From Polymyxa betae (taxonomy: Eukaryota; Endomyxa; Phytomyxea; Plasmodiophorida; Plasmodiophoridae), in the NCBI GenBank assembly GCA_003693705.1, contig RBZT01000672.1:124001-188000 (forward strand): a stretch of DNA of 64,000 bases, written 5' to 3'. The notes below the pieces were generated by a model. It did not search any database. It was not told where the DNA came from and was given only the letters and a program-made list of their open reading frames with translations. The position numbers and the translations under genes are program-made. This document shows, piece after piece, positions 47,848-59,605 of the stretch (its first letter is position 1; the number at the start of each line of letters is the position of its first letter).

Positions 47848-50232
47848 TCACAAGATGAAGTCCCCTTTGTTCTGAATAAATCGATAGGGGAGCAACATGG
47901 AACAAAATTCCGAAAACTGCATTTGTCCCAAGCTTCCAAATTCGCCGATGAGATAGGTTAAGCCTTCGATCTGAGGGGAACTCCCGTGTGGAGGGTCGGA
48001 CGTAATTACTCCATTTCTTTGTACAACTTCAAACATTCTCATCAACGAGACATCCTGCGTCAAGAATGACATCTTCAATCGCTCACTTACAGCCACAACG
48101 CTAGACAGATTCCGGAGGAATATTGCAACGTGATATTCTTTCAGTATTCCAGGTCGTCTCACGTCAAATCCATTGAAAAATTCCTGCAAGCAAGATCTAG
48201 AAAGGTGATTGCTGCCTCTGGATAGCGCAGCAATCAGCAAATCCGAATGTTTAACCTCAGCATTTATCGAATGGCGTTGAGAAAGAGCCATGATAGAGCT
48301 GGCGTTGGGGTCACCGTCTGAAAAAAAAGGGACATTTAAGGGATCATTATGGATATTAGCCATCATACCAATTTGAGTTTTTTGCAGGACCCTAAAAACA
48401 GCATCGATGCTGAATCCTGGCTTCTCTGACAGCTTCCTCTTCAGATTAAACAACTGTTGTGCAATTCCAGCCAGCGAGCGTAGGAACGTAAGCAAGGCCT
48501 CGGAGTTAGACACGCATCGTAGGTCGACAGTTGAACCAGTAGCAACAGAGACAGATTCATCACTGACGACATCCGATCCTTTATAGCTACATTCTGTAGA
48601 ATGCTGCCGAAGCTCCATTTGTGTTATTGAAGTCTCCTCAGTAGAGGAATTATCGGGCTCGGATTCAAGCATATCAGTGAGATCTTCCTGAACGGATGTT
48701 CCGGAGAAGGCATCATTGTGGATTCGATTTGGTGATTCCATCACCGTATTGCCGTCTGCAGGGTAGTTCAAACAGTAATTGCATGTCAACGATGATGGCC
48801 ATCTGCCTGCTATGCTGTTTGAACAATGGCTTGCTTTGCAGCAAAACGAGGGAGCATGCATCGGATCGCTCCGTTTCAAATCAATGTACATTTCAGTTGC
48901 TGATGAGCGGTTGACATTTGGCGATACGTTTTCATAGTCAGTAATTGTTGAATTGAGTGTCCCGGAATCTTCCAAGTTATTAGCTGGGAAGGACATATCA
49001 GCTGGAACTAGTTGCACTCTTTTCTCCCTCGGCTGGAAATTAGGCATTGATTGATTGCTCTGATTTAATGGATTGGTATCATGTTGCCCCGCAGTTGGAA
49101 TGGTTGAAGGCTCATGTCCAGTTACAGCGGTCTGCTCGAAAGGGGATGGGGTAGAAGTTGTTGCGACATCTTTGTCACCAATTAACAGCGGCAAAATTAC
49201 GCTGTGATCGATCCCCTGTTGCTGTTGTTGCTGTTGTTGCTGTTGTTGCTGTTGATGAGGTTCTCTTCTGGTTTTCGCATCAAAGTACTTTAACCATATG
49301 CGCTCAATTGTTTCTATCGATGCAAGAGTTTCGAGGTCAGCCATTAAAGGCTGGAGTTTGCTGCCTGTTACTGGGAAACAGAAACGACGATTCCATTTCT
49401 CAAGAGTTATTATCATAGATGGAAATGCCCCAAAGAAATGGAATAAACATAGCAACTGTTCTCGGTCGAGTAAATAGCCCTGAAGCCAATTCTTAGAGGA
49501 TTTGACAACCGTGAACCATTCGAGTAAACTCATACATGTTGTCTGAATAGAGTCTGAAGTCTGTCTTCAGAAAGTCCTTTGCAATCATTGCTGCCTACCA
49601 GATGAAAGAGCTGTTCGGTGTTCAGACCGTATTTGTAATTGACAAACGAAAGGAATCTCTGCCATTCTGATTCGTATTTGATTTCAACTGCTGATAGCAG
49701 CAGAAGCCTTTCAGAAATCAACTAACGACTATGCCAAGGGAAAATCTGATACCAGATAATGGGAGTATTCGAGTGGCACACCTCTGTTGCAACCGGGACG
49801 CCGTCAAAAATGGGTTTCATGACGTCGAGAAACGATGACAAATCGATCCTCTCGGAATAGGTTCCTGATTGTATCCCATATCTAGCCTGCCATCTGTTTC
49901 AATTCGATACACTACAGACAATATGCTAGCCTTCTTATGAGCAGACCAGTCTCGAAATGCTGATAATCTACTGGGTGACGTTGGAAGAATGATGCGAAAG
50001 AATCAGATGAAATAACATGGCTGAAACATCTTTATAAGAATAGCGACCAGCCTGATTTAAGCCGTTGTTACGCCTACAATTGTTCTGTCTGCAATGCTAA
50101 CGCATTCCAGATGGCCCGAATCGAGCAGTTAGGATCACGCCAGATTCGCCGCTTAATTCGCTGAATATGAGCCTCGTTCTGGGCCTGCTGAGCTAGGCTC
50201 TGAACCAGGTCAAGCACAGCATTGGACGACAT
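47848..50232 (-). CDS. Unknown protein with EF-hand-like helices and a polyglutamine tract
   Basis: I do not recognise the family. The ATG at 50232 gives MSSNAVLDLVQSLAQQAQNE, a helical region, then segments resembling degenerate EF-hands (VYRIETDGRLDMGYNQEPI, DLSSFLDVMKPIFDGVPVAT, SEWQRFLSFVNYKYGLNTEQ). The large last exon (47848 to about 49490) holds a 13-Gln tract, a Ser/Thr/Asn-rich region, then a folded-looking C-terminal part (LLIAALSRGSNHLSRSCLQE, FDVRRPGILKEYHVAIFLRN). Introns of 44-53 nt near 49490-49535 and 49725-49775 are clear. Between 49880 and 50060 the splice pattern is ambiguous and one frame choice may be wrong. The stop is at 47848. A calcium-related or scaffold role is only a guess. 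Confidence 0.55.
49214..49255. repeat. CAG/CAA trinucleotide repeat coding polyglutamine
   Basis: A run of CTG and TTG triplets on the plus strand reads as 13 consecutive Gln codons (mixed CAA and CAG) in the minus-strand gene. The interruptions by CAA should make it less prone to expansion than pure CAG. Confidence 0.93.
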
Positions 50233-51020
50233 CAATTCAAACAACGGTAGATGTAGAGATGTGAGAAGAATGGAGAAGTGCAGGCAGCAGCCCCATCAAG
50301 TCTGAGGATGACTGAAGGGCGCGACCCGCCCTTATCATCGCCATCAAGTTTGAAGATGGCTGATGGGGGCGACCCGACCTTACCGTCGCCATCACCATAA
50401 CGCTATTGTCTCCTTCACTTACTATTGTTGGTAGTCTATTATTCTGAGTGGAACGGTGCGTTAAAAACAGACCAGAAATGATGTTTGCAGCTGCAGACTG
50501 ACACAATCAGGAAGAACCTGCCTCGCGATAGTGAAGGATATCGGCGCCCAGCTTCGAGATTTATTGCCCATTCAAATAGCTGCTCCATCCCTTTGGGATC
50601 TCATAATCAATCAAGTCACGTCGAGAGTTATTTGATATCGCAATATTGTTAGTTGAGAAGATTGCTAGTGAAGATAGCTTGCCTTACATTCAGTTCATAT
50701 TATATGTTCTACAGAAGCTGTAAACGAATTCGTTTATCTATCCTTGCCGTTATTTGAGTCTTTGCAGGCAAACACCATCAGCGAGTGTCGATCGATTCTA
50801 AGTCGGCGTACTGGCTTTTGTCACGCATGACCCGATTGCAGATAGGGGCGATCTTTCTCTGAGAAAGTATTGCTGTCGGCCCTCGCTGTGGTTCGATTGC
50901 TCGATGTATTGTAACAGCCATATCAGACCATGCCCGATCTAAGCCTCGCTCTCTTTTAAAAGGCGCTTTATTGCGTCGAGCAGCATCGGCCTGATAAGGA
51001 CTTGATGCCGTCGTTCTACT
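50233..51020. other. Intergenic region with a 48-bp tandem repeat
   Basis: This lies upstream of the polyQ gene. Apart from the tandem repeat, I see a minus-strand open frame over 50237-50506 that starts at TTG and consists largely of that repeat, and no recognisable gene. Confidence 0.5.
50293..50394. repeat. Tandem 48-bp repeat, two copies plus a partial third
   Basis: Units begin with CCATCAAGT at 50293 and 50341, with CCATCA again at 50389. Each contains GATGACTGAAGGGCGCGACC or its close variant. 48 is divisible by three, and the minus strand stays open through both copies as a 16-residue unit (MATVRSGRPHQPSSNL and MAMIRAGRALQSSSDL). It lies about 60 bases upstream of the inferred start of the polyQ gene. 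Confidence 0.9.
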
Positions 51021-51245
51021 ATGAAAATCATCAAGCGCGTCGCCAGACTGGTCCCACCGGCGTTGTACTATTCCGATTCGACAGAGTCGGCTTATTCCGA
51101 CTCAAAGACGCTTTTCGAGCGCTTGGTTCTGATGCCGAATAACACGACGTTAGCACGATTATGGAGCGAAAGGCTTTGTCACTATCTATCTGAGTATGGC
51201 AGGATGTTCGGTTTCGCCGATCTTTTGATAAGATCCCAACAGTAA
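51021..51245 (+). CDS. Possible small protein, 74 residues
   Basis: A complete ATG-to-TAA frame giving MKIIKRVARLVPPALYYSDS at the start and SEYGRMFGFADLLIRSQQ at the end. It has no recognised domain, and the overlapping frame from 51006 is also open for 45 codons, so this may be chance. It sits between two other genes, and its 3' end (CAACAGTAAGT) also looks like a splice donor, so it could be the first exon of an unrecognised gene. Confidence 0.25.
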   Translation: MKIIKRVARLVPPALYYSDSTESAYSDSKTLFERLVLMPNNTTLARLWSERLCHYLSEYGRMFGFADLLIRSQQ

Positions 51246-51481
51246 GTGATTCTCATATTCTCATTCCATTGATTCGTAACGGAACAGCCAATACACCATC
51301 AACTCCAAATTTTCAATAGTTTCTATTTGACATCTTCTTCTCGAGCCCAGTCGATATTCTTTGTAACGATTAGCCTTTCATCAATTCGTTCATCTTATAA
51401 CAAAAACATGGAGCTATATTCTCGTGTCTATCCGACGAGAGTGACCAAAGGAAAAATGCGATTGCGCTTTGCGACAATCCC

Positions 51482-53219
51482 ATGATTCGACTGCGATCGG
51501 GCGGGAGCATTCGACATGTCGTATCGCTGCCATGGGCGTCGGCGAACGCAGTAGTGAATGGGACGTCGATCCAAGCCGGCACCGCTGCCCTACGTCAGCG
51601 ACTCGCTCGCCGCCAGCTGGTCTCTGAACCGACATGGATTGCTGCTGCCCTCCTGATTGCCAATCCCAGGCACCAGGCCAATCGGTGATGTTGGGTGTCT
51701 CACCTGGTCCTTTACATGCTGCTGCTCGCTGGGCCGTCTGGCAGCACGGCGGCGTCCTCGTCCCCGTTTTCGAACGTAGCCCGCGCCATCAGCTTTCAGA
51801 GCAGCTTCAGCGTACGAACGCCCAGCTGATCATCGTCGATTCTCGTCATCGAACATTGCTCGAGCTCGCTAACGATGCCTGCATCGGCTCGATCAACATC
51901 GACGATCTACAAGATGCGGGCGCCGCCGAGCCTCTCAGACAGGCTGAGATCAGGTTGGACGACGTCGCCCAACTGTTGTTCACGAGCGGGACAACGGGAC
52001 GCCCCAAGATCGTCTGCCAGACACATGGCAATATCGCGGCTCAGATCGAGTCGATCAGCGAAGCCTGGAGCATTGACCAGCACGACCACGTCCTGCATTG
52101 CCTGCCATTGCACCATATTCATGGGATTGTGAATGCACTGGAATGCCCGTTATGGAATGGGGCGCAGGTCACCATGCTGGACCGATTCCAGGCAGAGGCG
52201 GTCTGGGCGGCATTGCGATCGGATTCGAGTTTGAATGTGTACATGGCTGTGCCGGCCATGTATGCGAAATTGATCGAGGCGTTCGACAGGGTATGGCAAA
52301 TGATTGGCCGCATTCTTGTCGGATTAATAGCTACTGGTAGATGAATTCACAGCAGCAAGCAGAATGTCACGAGGCGTGTCGGCGCTTTCGTCTGATGATC
52401 AGCGGCAGCGCGTCGCTGCACGAATCGATTCTCAAGAAATGGGTTGGAATAAAGGGCGACATTGATGCTGCAGTTTATGCTGATGGTTGATATCAGGAGG
52501 AGATCTCAGGCCATGTTTTATTAGAAAGGTATGGTATGACTGAAACGGGCATGATCCTTTCCAACCCGTTGAATGGTCATCGGAAGCCCGGTTATGTAGG
52601 CAAACCGATGCCGGGCATTCAGGTTGTAACCAGAAGGCGATGCCTGAATGCATCTAACGTTTTTAACTTAGGTGAAGACAGATTCGGGGGAAAAGGGCGA
52701 CGAGCTTCTAGTGAAAGGACCAGGCGTGTTGCATTCATATCTGAATGATGACTCCGAGACGCGAGCCGCTTTCGACCACGACGGATACTTCCGAACCGGT
52801 GATATCGTCAGCCAAGATGACGATGGCGATTATCGGATCGTCGGCCGTGCTAAAACCGACATCCTGAAGACAGCTGGGTTCAAAGTTTCTTGTCTCGAGA
52901 TCGAGCACACTCTTTTGGAGCATCCCGGTCGTACCGCCCCCTTCCGGCCGTCTTGTTTCTGATATTGTTGTGCGCAGACGTGGCTGATTGTGCTGTGGTT
53001 GGTCTACCGAACATCGTCTACGGTGATATCGTCGCTGCCTTAGTCCAGATGAGAGACGACTCGGCGACCTCGACCTCGTCATTGAAGGCGTGGCTGGCGA
53101 CACGCCTGCCTTCATACAAGCTACCCAGACGCATCCGTCTCGTAGCTGCCGTCCCGAAGAACGCTGTGGGCAAGAACGACAAAGCCGCAGCCAGGAGCCA
53201 ACTTCTATCAGAATCATAA
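51482..53219 (+). CDS. ACSF3: ACSF3-like malonyl/acyl-CoA synthetase
   Basis: ATP-dependent acyl-CoA ligase of the ANL family, closest by eye to ACSF3, which makes malonyl-CoA from malonate in mitochondria. Visible blocks: ATP-binding [20 protein letters not shown], then [54 protein letters not shown], the A5 motif [35 protein letters not shown], and the hinge [20 protein letters not shown]. The C-terminal domain has [20 protein letters not shown], supplying the catalytic lysine, and ends at TAA 53217-53219. The chosen ATG at 51482 gives an Arg-rich, amphipathic leader ([20 protein letters not shown]) that could target mitochondria. A 50-nt intron then joins RRQL to [10 protein letters not shown]. 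The malonate preference is inferred from family resemblance. Confidence 0.83.
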
Positions 53220-53678
53220 AACCCGCTTTTTCTGGAACATTTGAACTGCCGAGCCGATCCCGAATGCGATCAACAAAGTGGCCACGATCCGCAATCTTTT
53301 CGCCAAGCTGGAAGCACGGCCGACCGTGGCCGTTACCACCGGGCATGAAGTTCGCTTTCATCGCATTAGTTGACCGTCCTATAGAGCGTGATGGCTCGGC
53401 GGTCAGAAAGTCGTGGACGGTATTTGGTGGTGTGACGATTGTCCGACCCCTTGGCCCCAGCTACTACCCCAACCCCCGACCGCAGCTTCATAATGCAGTG
53501 GCCACGACACCCGTCACAGACGTAACGCAATCGCCCAGTCCGAAAGACCCCCCGCGCGCGCCCCACAGCGTGACGTCACGCGATCGCGCACCCGTTGATC
53601 GATTTAGTCTGGTTTGTGGTCTCTTTGCATCAAACGGGTGGCGATCTCGTTGTCGTCGCCCGGCTCCTCGACGCCGCG
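53220..53678. other. Intergenic region upstream of the kinase
   Basis: This lies between the synthetase stop and the kinase start. It is GC-rich around 53520-53600. A long open frame (53090-53932 +) crosses it but is the shadow of neighbouring exons. Nothing else is recognised. Confidence 0.45.
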
Positions 53679-54883
53679 ATGACTGGCCTCTCCGGCCTGA
53701 TCCGTTCCGTACTCTGCGGGCTGAACGCACCCGAGGAGCCCGAGGTGCTGGAGTCGCCCATCCCGCATTACCGGCGCACGGACATCCACAGCGACTACAA
53801 GTTCGGCAAACGCCTCGGGCAATGCGGGACGTTCGGAGAGGCTCGCGCCGCCGTTCACAAGAAGACTGGCCAAGAAGTCGCCATCAAGATTGTACACAAG
53901 CACAAATGCTTGCTGAAGATGCTTCGCAATGAGGAAGCAGCGCTGAAGGTCATGCAGGTATCCATGTATTCGGATATATCCAAAGCTGCAACAAATCTGT
54001 CTCGTAGCATGGCAATATCACCCGTTTGTTTTCGGTCTATGAGGATCGCAAATCCGTCTACTTCGTTCTGGAGAAATGCTCGGGTGGCGATCTGATCGAT
54101 CAGATTGTTCAAACTGGCAAAGGCCGCCTCGCAGAAGAACGTGCCAAAACCATCTGCTGTGAACTGGCTCTTGGTATTTCACATCTGCACAAAAAGGGAT
54201 TCGCTCACTGTGATATCAAACCAAGCAATGTCTTGTACGAGTATAGCGAGAAGCGCTCCTGCGTTTTGCCCTCATCGTATTGAGCAGGTTCCACAAGGAT
54301 GAAGTGAAGCTCATTGATTTTGGGGTGTCCCAGATGATTGGGCCGGGATGCATGCTTCATGCTGAAGTTGGATCCCCCTCATATATGGCTCCTGAAGTAA
54401 GGGATTGACTTCGATTTATTTGCCGGCGTTAATATGGCATGTTTCAGGTCTTTACGGGTTCATATACGGCGGCCTGCGATCTCTGGTCTCTTGGCGTTGT
54501 CCTTTTTGTGATGCTGTTCGGATTCAACGCGTACGCGACATTTTTGTTTTAATGTTTGTTGATTTCTGGTTGCGCTTGCTGTGTTGCTATTTCGTCCACG
54601 ACTTGGGCCAAATGTCTTTGATCCCAGATTCAATCCTCGCGCCGAATCGGAATGCTGTGTGAATGGCGCCAATGCCAGTGTTCATCGTAAAATCTGCGCT
54701 CGTGTTCTTCGTGGATTCGACTCCACCACCCGCGACGGTTATGGGGCCTTCTTTCCCAGCTCGGTCCCAGTATCGTCCGAAGCCAAAGAAGTGGTCGCTG
54801 CGTTGCTGTCATCAGATCCCTGCAAACGCCCATCGGTCGAGGATCTCTTGAAGTTTTCTTGGTTCGGTGCCGCATATGCATGA
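53679..54883 (+). CDS. Serine/threonine protein kinase, CAMK/CDPK-like, without regulatory tail
   Basis: Protein kinase domain with the normal catalytic elements: glycine loop LGQCGTFGEARAA, VAIK lysine (EVAIKIVHK), LEKCSGGDLIDQI, catalytic loop HCDIKPSN, DFG (VKLIDFGVSQ), activation loop to SYMAPE, DLWSLGVVLFVMLFGFN, and the last helix SSDPCKRPSVEDLLKFSWF. The catalytic loop has HCD in place of HRD, so the usual Arg that contacts activation-loop phosphates is missing. An insert (NPRAESECCVNGANASVHRK) lies between the APE region and helix G. Introns include one of 50 nt after KVMQ and one of 47 nt after NVLYE; one near 54531-54630 seems longer, about 100 nt. No EF-hands or calmodulin-binding tail follow. 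ATG at 53679; TGA at 54881-54883. Confidence 0.85.
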
Positions 54884-55182
54884 CCTGATTGCAAATGCCA
54901 ATCGTGTGCTGATTGTCTACTACTGTCCTTTTGCTGCTCTGTCTGCGAATAAAGTGCAATTTTGTATATATTCATGTGATAAAGCCCTTGAATCTGGCAG
55001 GATATTATTGTAATAAACAATATCTTCTCAAAGCTCTAGAATGCTAGATGATCCCCGGGTGAATATTTTGTGCCCTCGATCGTATTTAGGCCTGAATTGG
55101 AAGGACATTCTGCGCCTAGTTTTAGGAGCCCAGCAGTCTAATCGAGACCCCGAATCTCACAAACCGCCTGATCATTCTGCAC
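54884..55182. other. Intergenic region
   Basis: Bases between the kinase stop and the inferred start of the EF-hand gene, with an AATAAA at about 54949. The open frame from ATG 55041 may be the 5' leader or a first exon of the next gene. Confidence 0.4.
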
Positions 55183-57761
55183 ATGCCAATGTTACTAAAG
55201 GCAATCATGGGTTCGGCCATTGATACACGTTGGCATTGTCATGATTCCAAATACATACAGGAACGTGAAGACCGGGAAAACTCGCTCTCGACAACAACGT
55301 TTGAAATCGTATCGTAAAACTCTGGTAACATGTCCCCCATGTCGCTGTTCATTGCTATCAGCATTGGTCTCATTTCATATTGGTGTGTCTAGACTAAGGT
55401 CTCCAATACTTATCGACCTCTACTATCATTTGTGAACTACTCGTCGGGCATTACGCCAGCCCTGGCTGGGAATGTCACCACCGCCCGCCGCCAGTATCTC
55501 TACGTCACACAACGACTTGTTGATCTGACCCGGTCGACGTCGGCTGCGTTCTTGTCCAGATATACAAACCTATCCAATACCCATCGATATGGGTCATTGG
55601 TGCTCACGTACATCGCTTTCTCGATTCGTTCTTTTTTAGAGCTGTCCAGATGCTTTCTTTTGGCCAAAATATTACTTCCTGTCGCATTTGATTTGATCGA
55701 AACATTTTTCAGAAATCAAACTGTTGTAATTTGGAAGCGTCCCGAACGCCCACATCGGTTGCTGTCTGCTCTACCTGATATGGGATTCTACATCTCAGAA
55801 TTGATCGAATATCGAGATCTGTTTCGTCACATTTGCAAGCAATGCCGAGGAGCAGGCGATGTTCGCGGCCAACAGCAAGAGCATTCTCTGGTCCTGACAC
55901 GGGCCATGTTCAAGCTCTGGGTTTATCAACATCTGGTTCAGGCAAAGTCCAGAGAATATCACTGCAAGTTGATCCATTATCTGAACTTAAATGGCAGGGC
56001 CTCGCTAGATTTGCTGTTAAACCGCTTCTTTGACCAGTTCGCCTCAAGCCCCTCGCAAGGTCATTCGAGATTTTCATATTACCCGTTGTTTTCAAGAAAA
56101 GTTTACTTGTTTAAGTTTCCACTTTTTCCATTGAAATCAGGACTTCAATTTATGTCAATATGCGTTAGGTATGGATTTTACTGATTACTTCTTCATGATC
56201 GCCCTGTTAAGCAAAGGCGGATCCTCTCCTGGGTTTCAATGTGCTTTCGACTGTAAGTGGGACTTTCTTTCGCCGGCATTGTCTAACCCAGCGATCAGCC
56301 TACGACTTGAACGGTGACGGCAGTGTCGACAGCCATGATATATTCGCTGCAATCTTCCGCGGCTATCAATATATTTTGGGCAATGACATTTATGCTCTTG
56401 CTAAGGTTTGTACTGGCCGAAGCAGCTGGTCGACAATGTGACGACATTTATAGTGCGTTTCCGGGGGGTCTCGTGAGCGCCCAGCACTGGAAAACGGCCT
56501 TGAGCGCGATGCTCCGGTGGTTATCGCCTTTCAGGATTTCTACAGCGCCAGCTTAGATGATAGTGAAACTGACCTAGGTAATGATTTCTCCTTAATTGCT
56601 CGCACATTCGTCGTTTGACGAAATGGCTTGGTCTTCTTGCAACAAGTTTTGCTCAAATGCTTTTGACCGTTTCGTTTTATAATTCGTACGTAGTGAATTA
56701 TGTTAATCCTTTGTTAACATTTAGGAAAACTGATTCTGGACGTATTCTATCGTCTATTGCGAACTCGATCATCAATTCAGATTTATTCCACATCAGACAC
56801 CGTATCGCTCATGCAGAATTCGGATCGTCTCCCGCCCATTCATAAACGACGTACTGCTGATCGGGCTGTCTCCAGCATGATCCTCCCTGACATTGCTCAT
56901 CTTACGGTTTGTAACGATCCGCTCCGGATTCTGCTCGGCAACCGACCCCATTATACTTCAGTCGGAACAAATGATGGGCCTTAAATCGATTTTCGACCAC
57001 GCTTGTCAGTCACCAACATCTGAAGAGATGTCACGAAAGGCGCTCGCTGATGCGTTGCATGTTTTCCTGAACGATGCCGCTGTTGTGAGCGATGATGTCA
57101 TCTACGAATTTCTGACACTTGGTTGGATAGCTGGGTAACGATGCTTCATGGAACTGATTTCAGTTCAGGTTTTGACCAGAACCGCACCTGGGCGTTAAGT
57201 TTCACCGAATTCGCCCAGCGCATCTCTGAATTATATTTCGGGTCTGCAGTAGATTTGCATCGTATCGTATTTCATATGATTGATAAGAACAACGACGGTA
57301 TGTATGCCCATTGCTTGACCATATTTTTGAACCGTATTATAGGACAATTGTCCTTACCAGAACTCTATTCGATCTTGGAAGATCCGCGAGTGTCACCAAT
57401 CTTGAGCAAAGATATTGAACCACTGATGGATTTGATCGTCAGCAGAAATCACGATCCGGACAAATCCGAAAACGTGGTATACTGGAGTAGTTTGCGATTG
57501 TCGGTTATTTGATTTTAGCTTCGGCCTTTATCTTTCATGACTTTTAGAGCTCAAAATTGTTTACTGAGATTGCAGGTAACCTTTCATGACGTGACCCGGA
57601 TATGGAAGAAACCGCAGGCGCTTTCAGTGTTCAAGAAGGACATCTGGGAGGCCATTGAGCAGCATAACGAAAAGTCTACCGGTGATGAACCTCCAGTGTT
57701 GGCCGCCAGATCGGCCCGCGCCATCCCCATATTACTTCCGCCCATCCTGAAAGTAGATTAA
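55183..57761 (+). CDS. EF-hand calcium-binding protein, family uncertain
   Basis: At least two canonical EF-hand loops are present: DLNGDGSVDSHD at about 56305-56340, and DKNNDGQLSLPE, whose codons are split by a 45-nt intron at about 57299-57343. A helical block between them (RKALADALHVFLNDAAVVSD) and one before them (VLTRAMFKLWVYQHLVQAKS, LIHYLNLNGRASLDLLLNRF) suggest further degenerate hands. The layout FxDYFFMIALLSKGG next to a D-N-D loop recalls PP2A B''-type subunits, but the match is weak. The C-terminal exon ends with a basic and Pro-rich tail (ARSARAIPILLPPILKVD) at TAA 57759-57761. The N-terminal exons (55183-55560) are uncertain: the start could be 55183, 55189 or 55207, or lie in an earlier exon. 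Confidence 0.6.
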
Positions 57762-57916
57762 ATATTCTAGGCATTGAGCACGGGACTTTGGAGAAAACAT
57801 AATCTGTATTTGGTAGTATTCGATTTGCGTATGCTGCTGTTTTGACAATATGTAATCTGAAGGCATTTTAGAACACTTTTTATTCTCTGTATTTAGTTGT
57901 GTTTAGTTATCGGTTG
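57762..57916. other. Convergent 3' ends
   Basis: 155 bases between the stops of the EF-hand gene and the Tubby-like gene, which face each other. AT-rich, nothing recognised. Confidence 0.5.
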
Positions 57917-59605
57917 TTATTCGCAAGCTATTTTATAATCAAAGCTACTCAATGCAATTGCAAAGGCTTGTAAAGGGGTCAGAGGCGCTCTACATCTCAT
58001 ATTAGTATTGCACACTGACTGCCATAATTGCACCTACCTGAAATCCATAGTGAAATTATCTTTGGCGACACGTCCAAATTGCATAACGACAACGCTGTCT
58101 TGCGCCGAAGGGGTCACATTCGTCTGAGCTGGCGCATGACATCCCGTCTGAATCAGCTGGAAGTTCTTGACACTCGCCATTGTGACGCGCCCATTGAAAT
58201 TCAACACGTAGGCGCCGACCTCTAATTAAATACCTGTCAGGTCGCATTTCAGCACAAACAATAGGGAATTACGATCGCTCCATTTCGGAGGTTTGTTCTC
58301 CAGACAGAGGATCTTATTAGAAATTAAATGTTCTCCGCTTTTGAACGCTTCCAAGAGCTCGAGTTTGTCGCTGCTTGCCGATCCTCTGCAGCAATCATCA
58401 GGACAATTGTTGTTGTCAATTGAAGGGAACGCACTCGGAAGGCAGCAAAACAGTCATCTTCCTGGGTCCCCGAGAACCCAGAATATTTGACTGATAAAAG
58501 ACGCATCCAAGCTCCTATAAGGAATGGTTTACAAATCGATGTCAATGCAACGTTTTATACCTTTCTGGATGTTTTTGGAGTCATTAGCGAGTCTTGGGTT
58601 GCAGAATCTTTCGGTTTCGCTCCACTATCATAAATGGTAAATTCAGTCCCGATGAAATTCGACCTGTTCCGTTTTTGATCAGTCATGTCGGTGACAATGG
58701 GTTTATCAAAGGCGAACCGTAGTTTCCCCACGAAATTTGAAGAATCCTTATTGAGATCATGGGTATCTTTGGAAATGAGATAATTTGAAGATTTGTTCTT
58801 AGTCCTGTACAGAAACCTGTCATCAACCACAACTAACCCTGCACCATTGCAACCTTTTCTTTGCTGCCAAAATGAAGTGATCGCCGTTCTTCAAGTAGAG
58901 CTCGTATTTTGGATAGAGGCGGTTCTTTAACCCGCTACGTTGCCTAATGATGTAGCATTGAAGCTGAGCGGACGGTGGGCTACAATAGCGATCATTTCAG
59001 TTGGGTCCCACAACATATAATGCTGGCTCCAACCTGTTCAGAAACCGGTTCATATCCTTAAAATCGATATCGCCCGGGGAAAGCGCTGATGATGGATCAG
59101 GTTCCATAGCGTTGGTATCATTGGATGCGGTTGGGTCAAAGATGGGCTCGATTGCGTCCGTGCTGCTACTGCTTCCTTCCGAAGATCTTCCTTTCCCATC
59201 CTGCTTGCAGTTGAATTCAGATTGACCTTGTAAAAAACACCGATTACATCAGTGAAATCATCGGCCACTGAGCTGCTCTGCTTCTTGACGATACGATTGG
59301 TTGGGCTGGAGCCAATAACAATCGCTGTGTCGTCACTCGTCATCTTTATGCTGGAGGCGCCCGCCATTGCCGCCTTCCTGGCCTCTTTCTTTTTTAAAGC
59401 TAACGCCCTGGAAATAGCTTCAGTTCCTTCTAGAAGAAAATACGTTTGTGGTTGTTGTAAGATACCGCTGCTCTGCGAGGATATCTTTCATTTTGTTCTT
59501 CTTATCGTCATTGTTGATTGCCGACGCATCTGGCTGGTTTGGCGGCGATCGGTGAGACCCGTCACTTCCATCAACATCATCAAATATATGTTTATTGACA
59601 AACAT
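57917..59605 (-). CDS. TULP: Tubby-like protein
   Basis: Tubby-domain protein. In this family the beta-barrel binds phosphoinositides and carries membrane receptors into cilia through the IFT-A complex. The domain is recognisable throughout: [59 protein letters not shown]-type motif, [39 protein letters not shown], and the exact family end [19 protein letters not shown] before TAA 57919-57917. The last exon is joined through a 47-nt intron. The N-terminal half is Lys/Ser/Asp-rich and poorly conserved ([16 protein letters not shown]). I chose ATG 59605 as the first supported start; the intron near 59423-59460 does not resolve to a clean phase, so the first exon is uncertain. Confidence 0.87.

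Noticed and set aside
53090-53932. 280-codon plus-strand frame across the synthetase end and kinase start
   Set aside because: It reads out of frame with both recognisable proteins and results from GC-rich sequence lacking stops.
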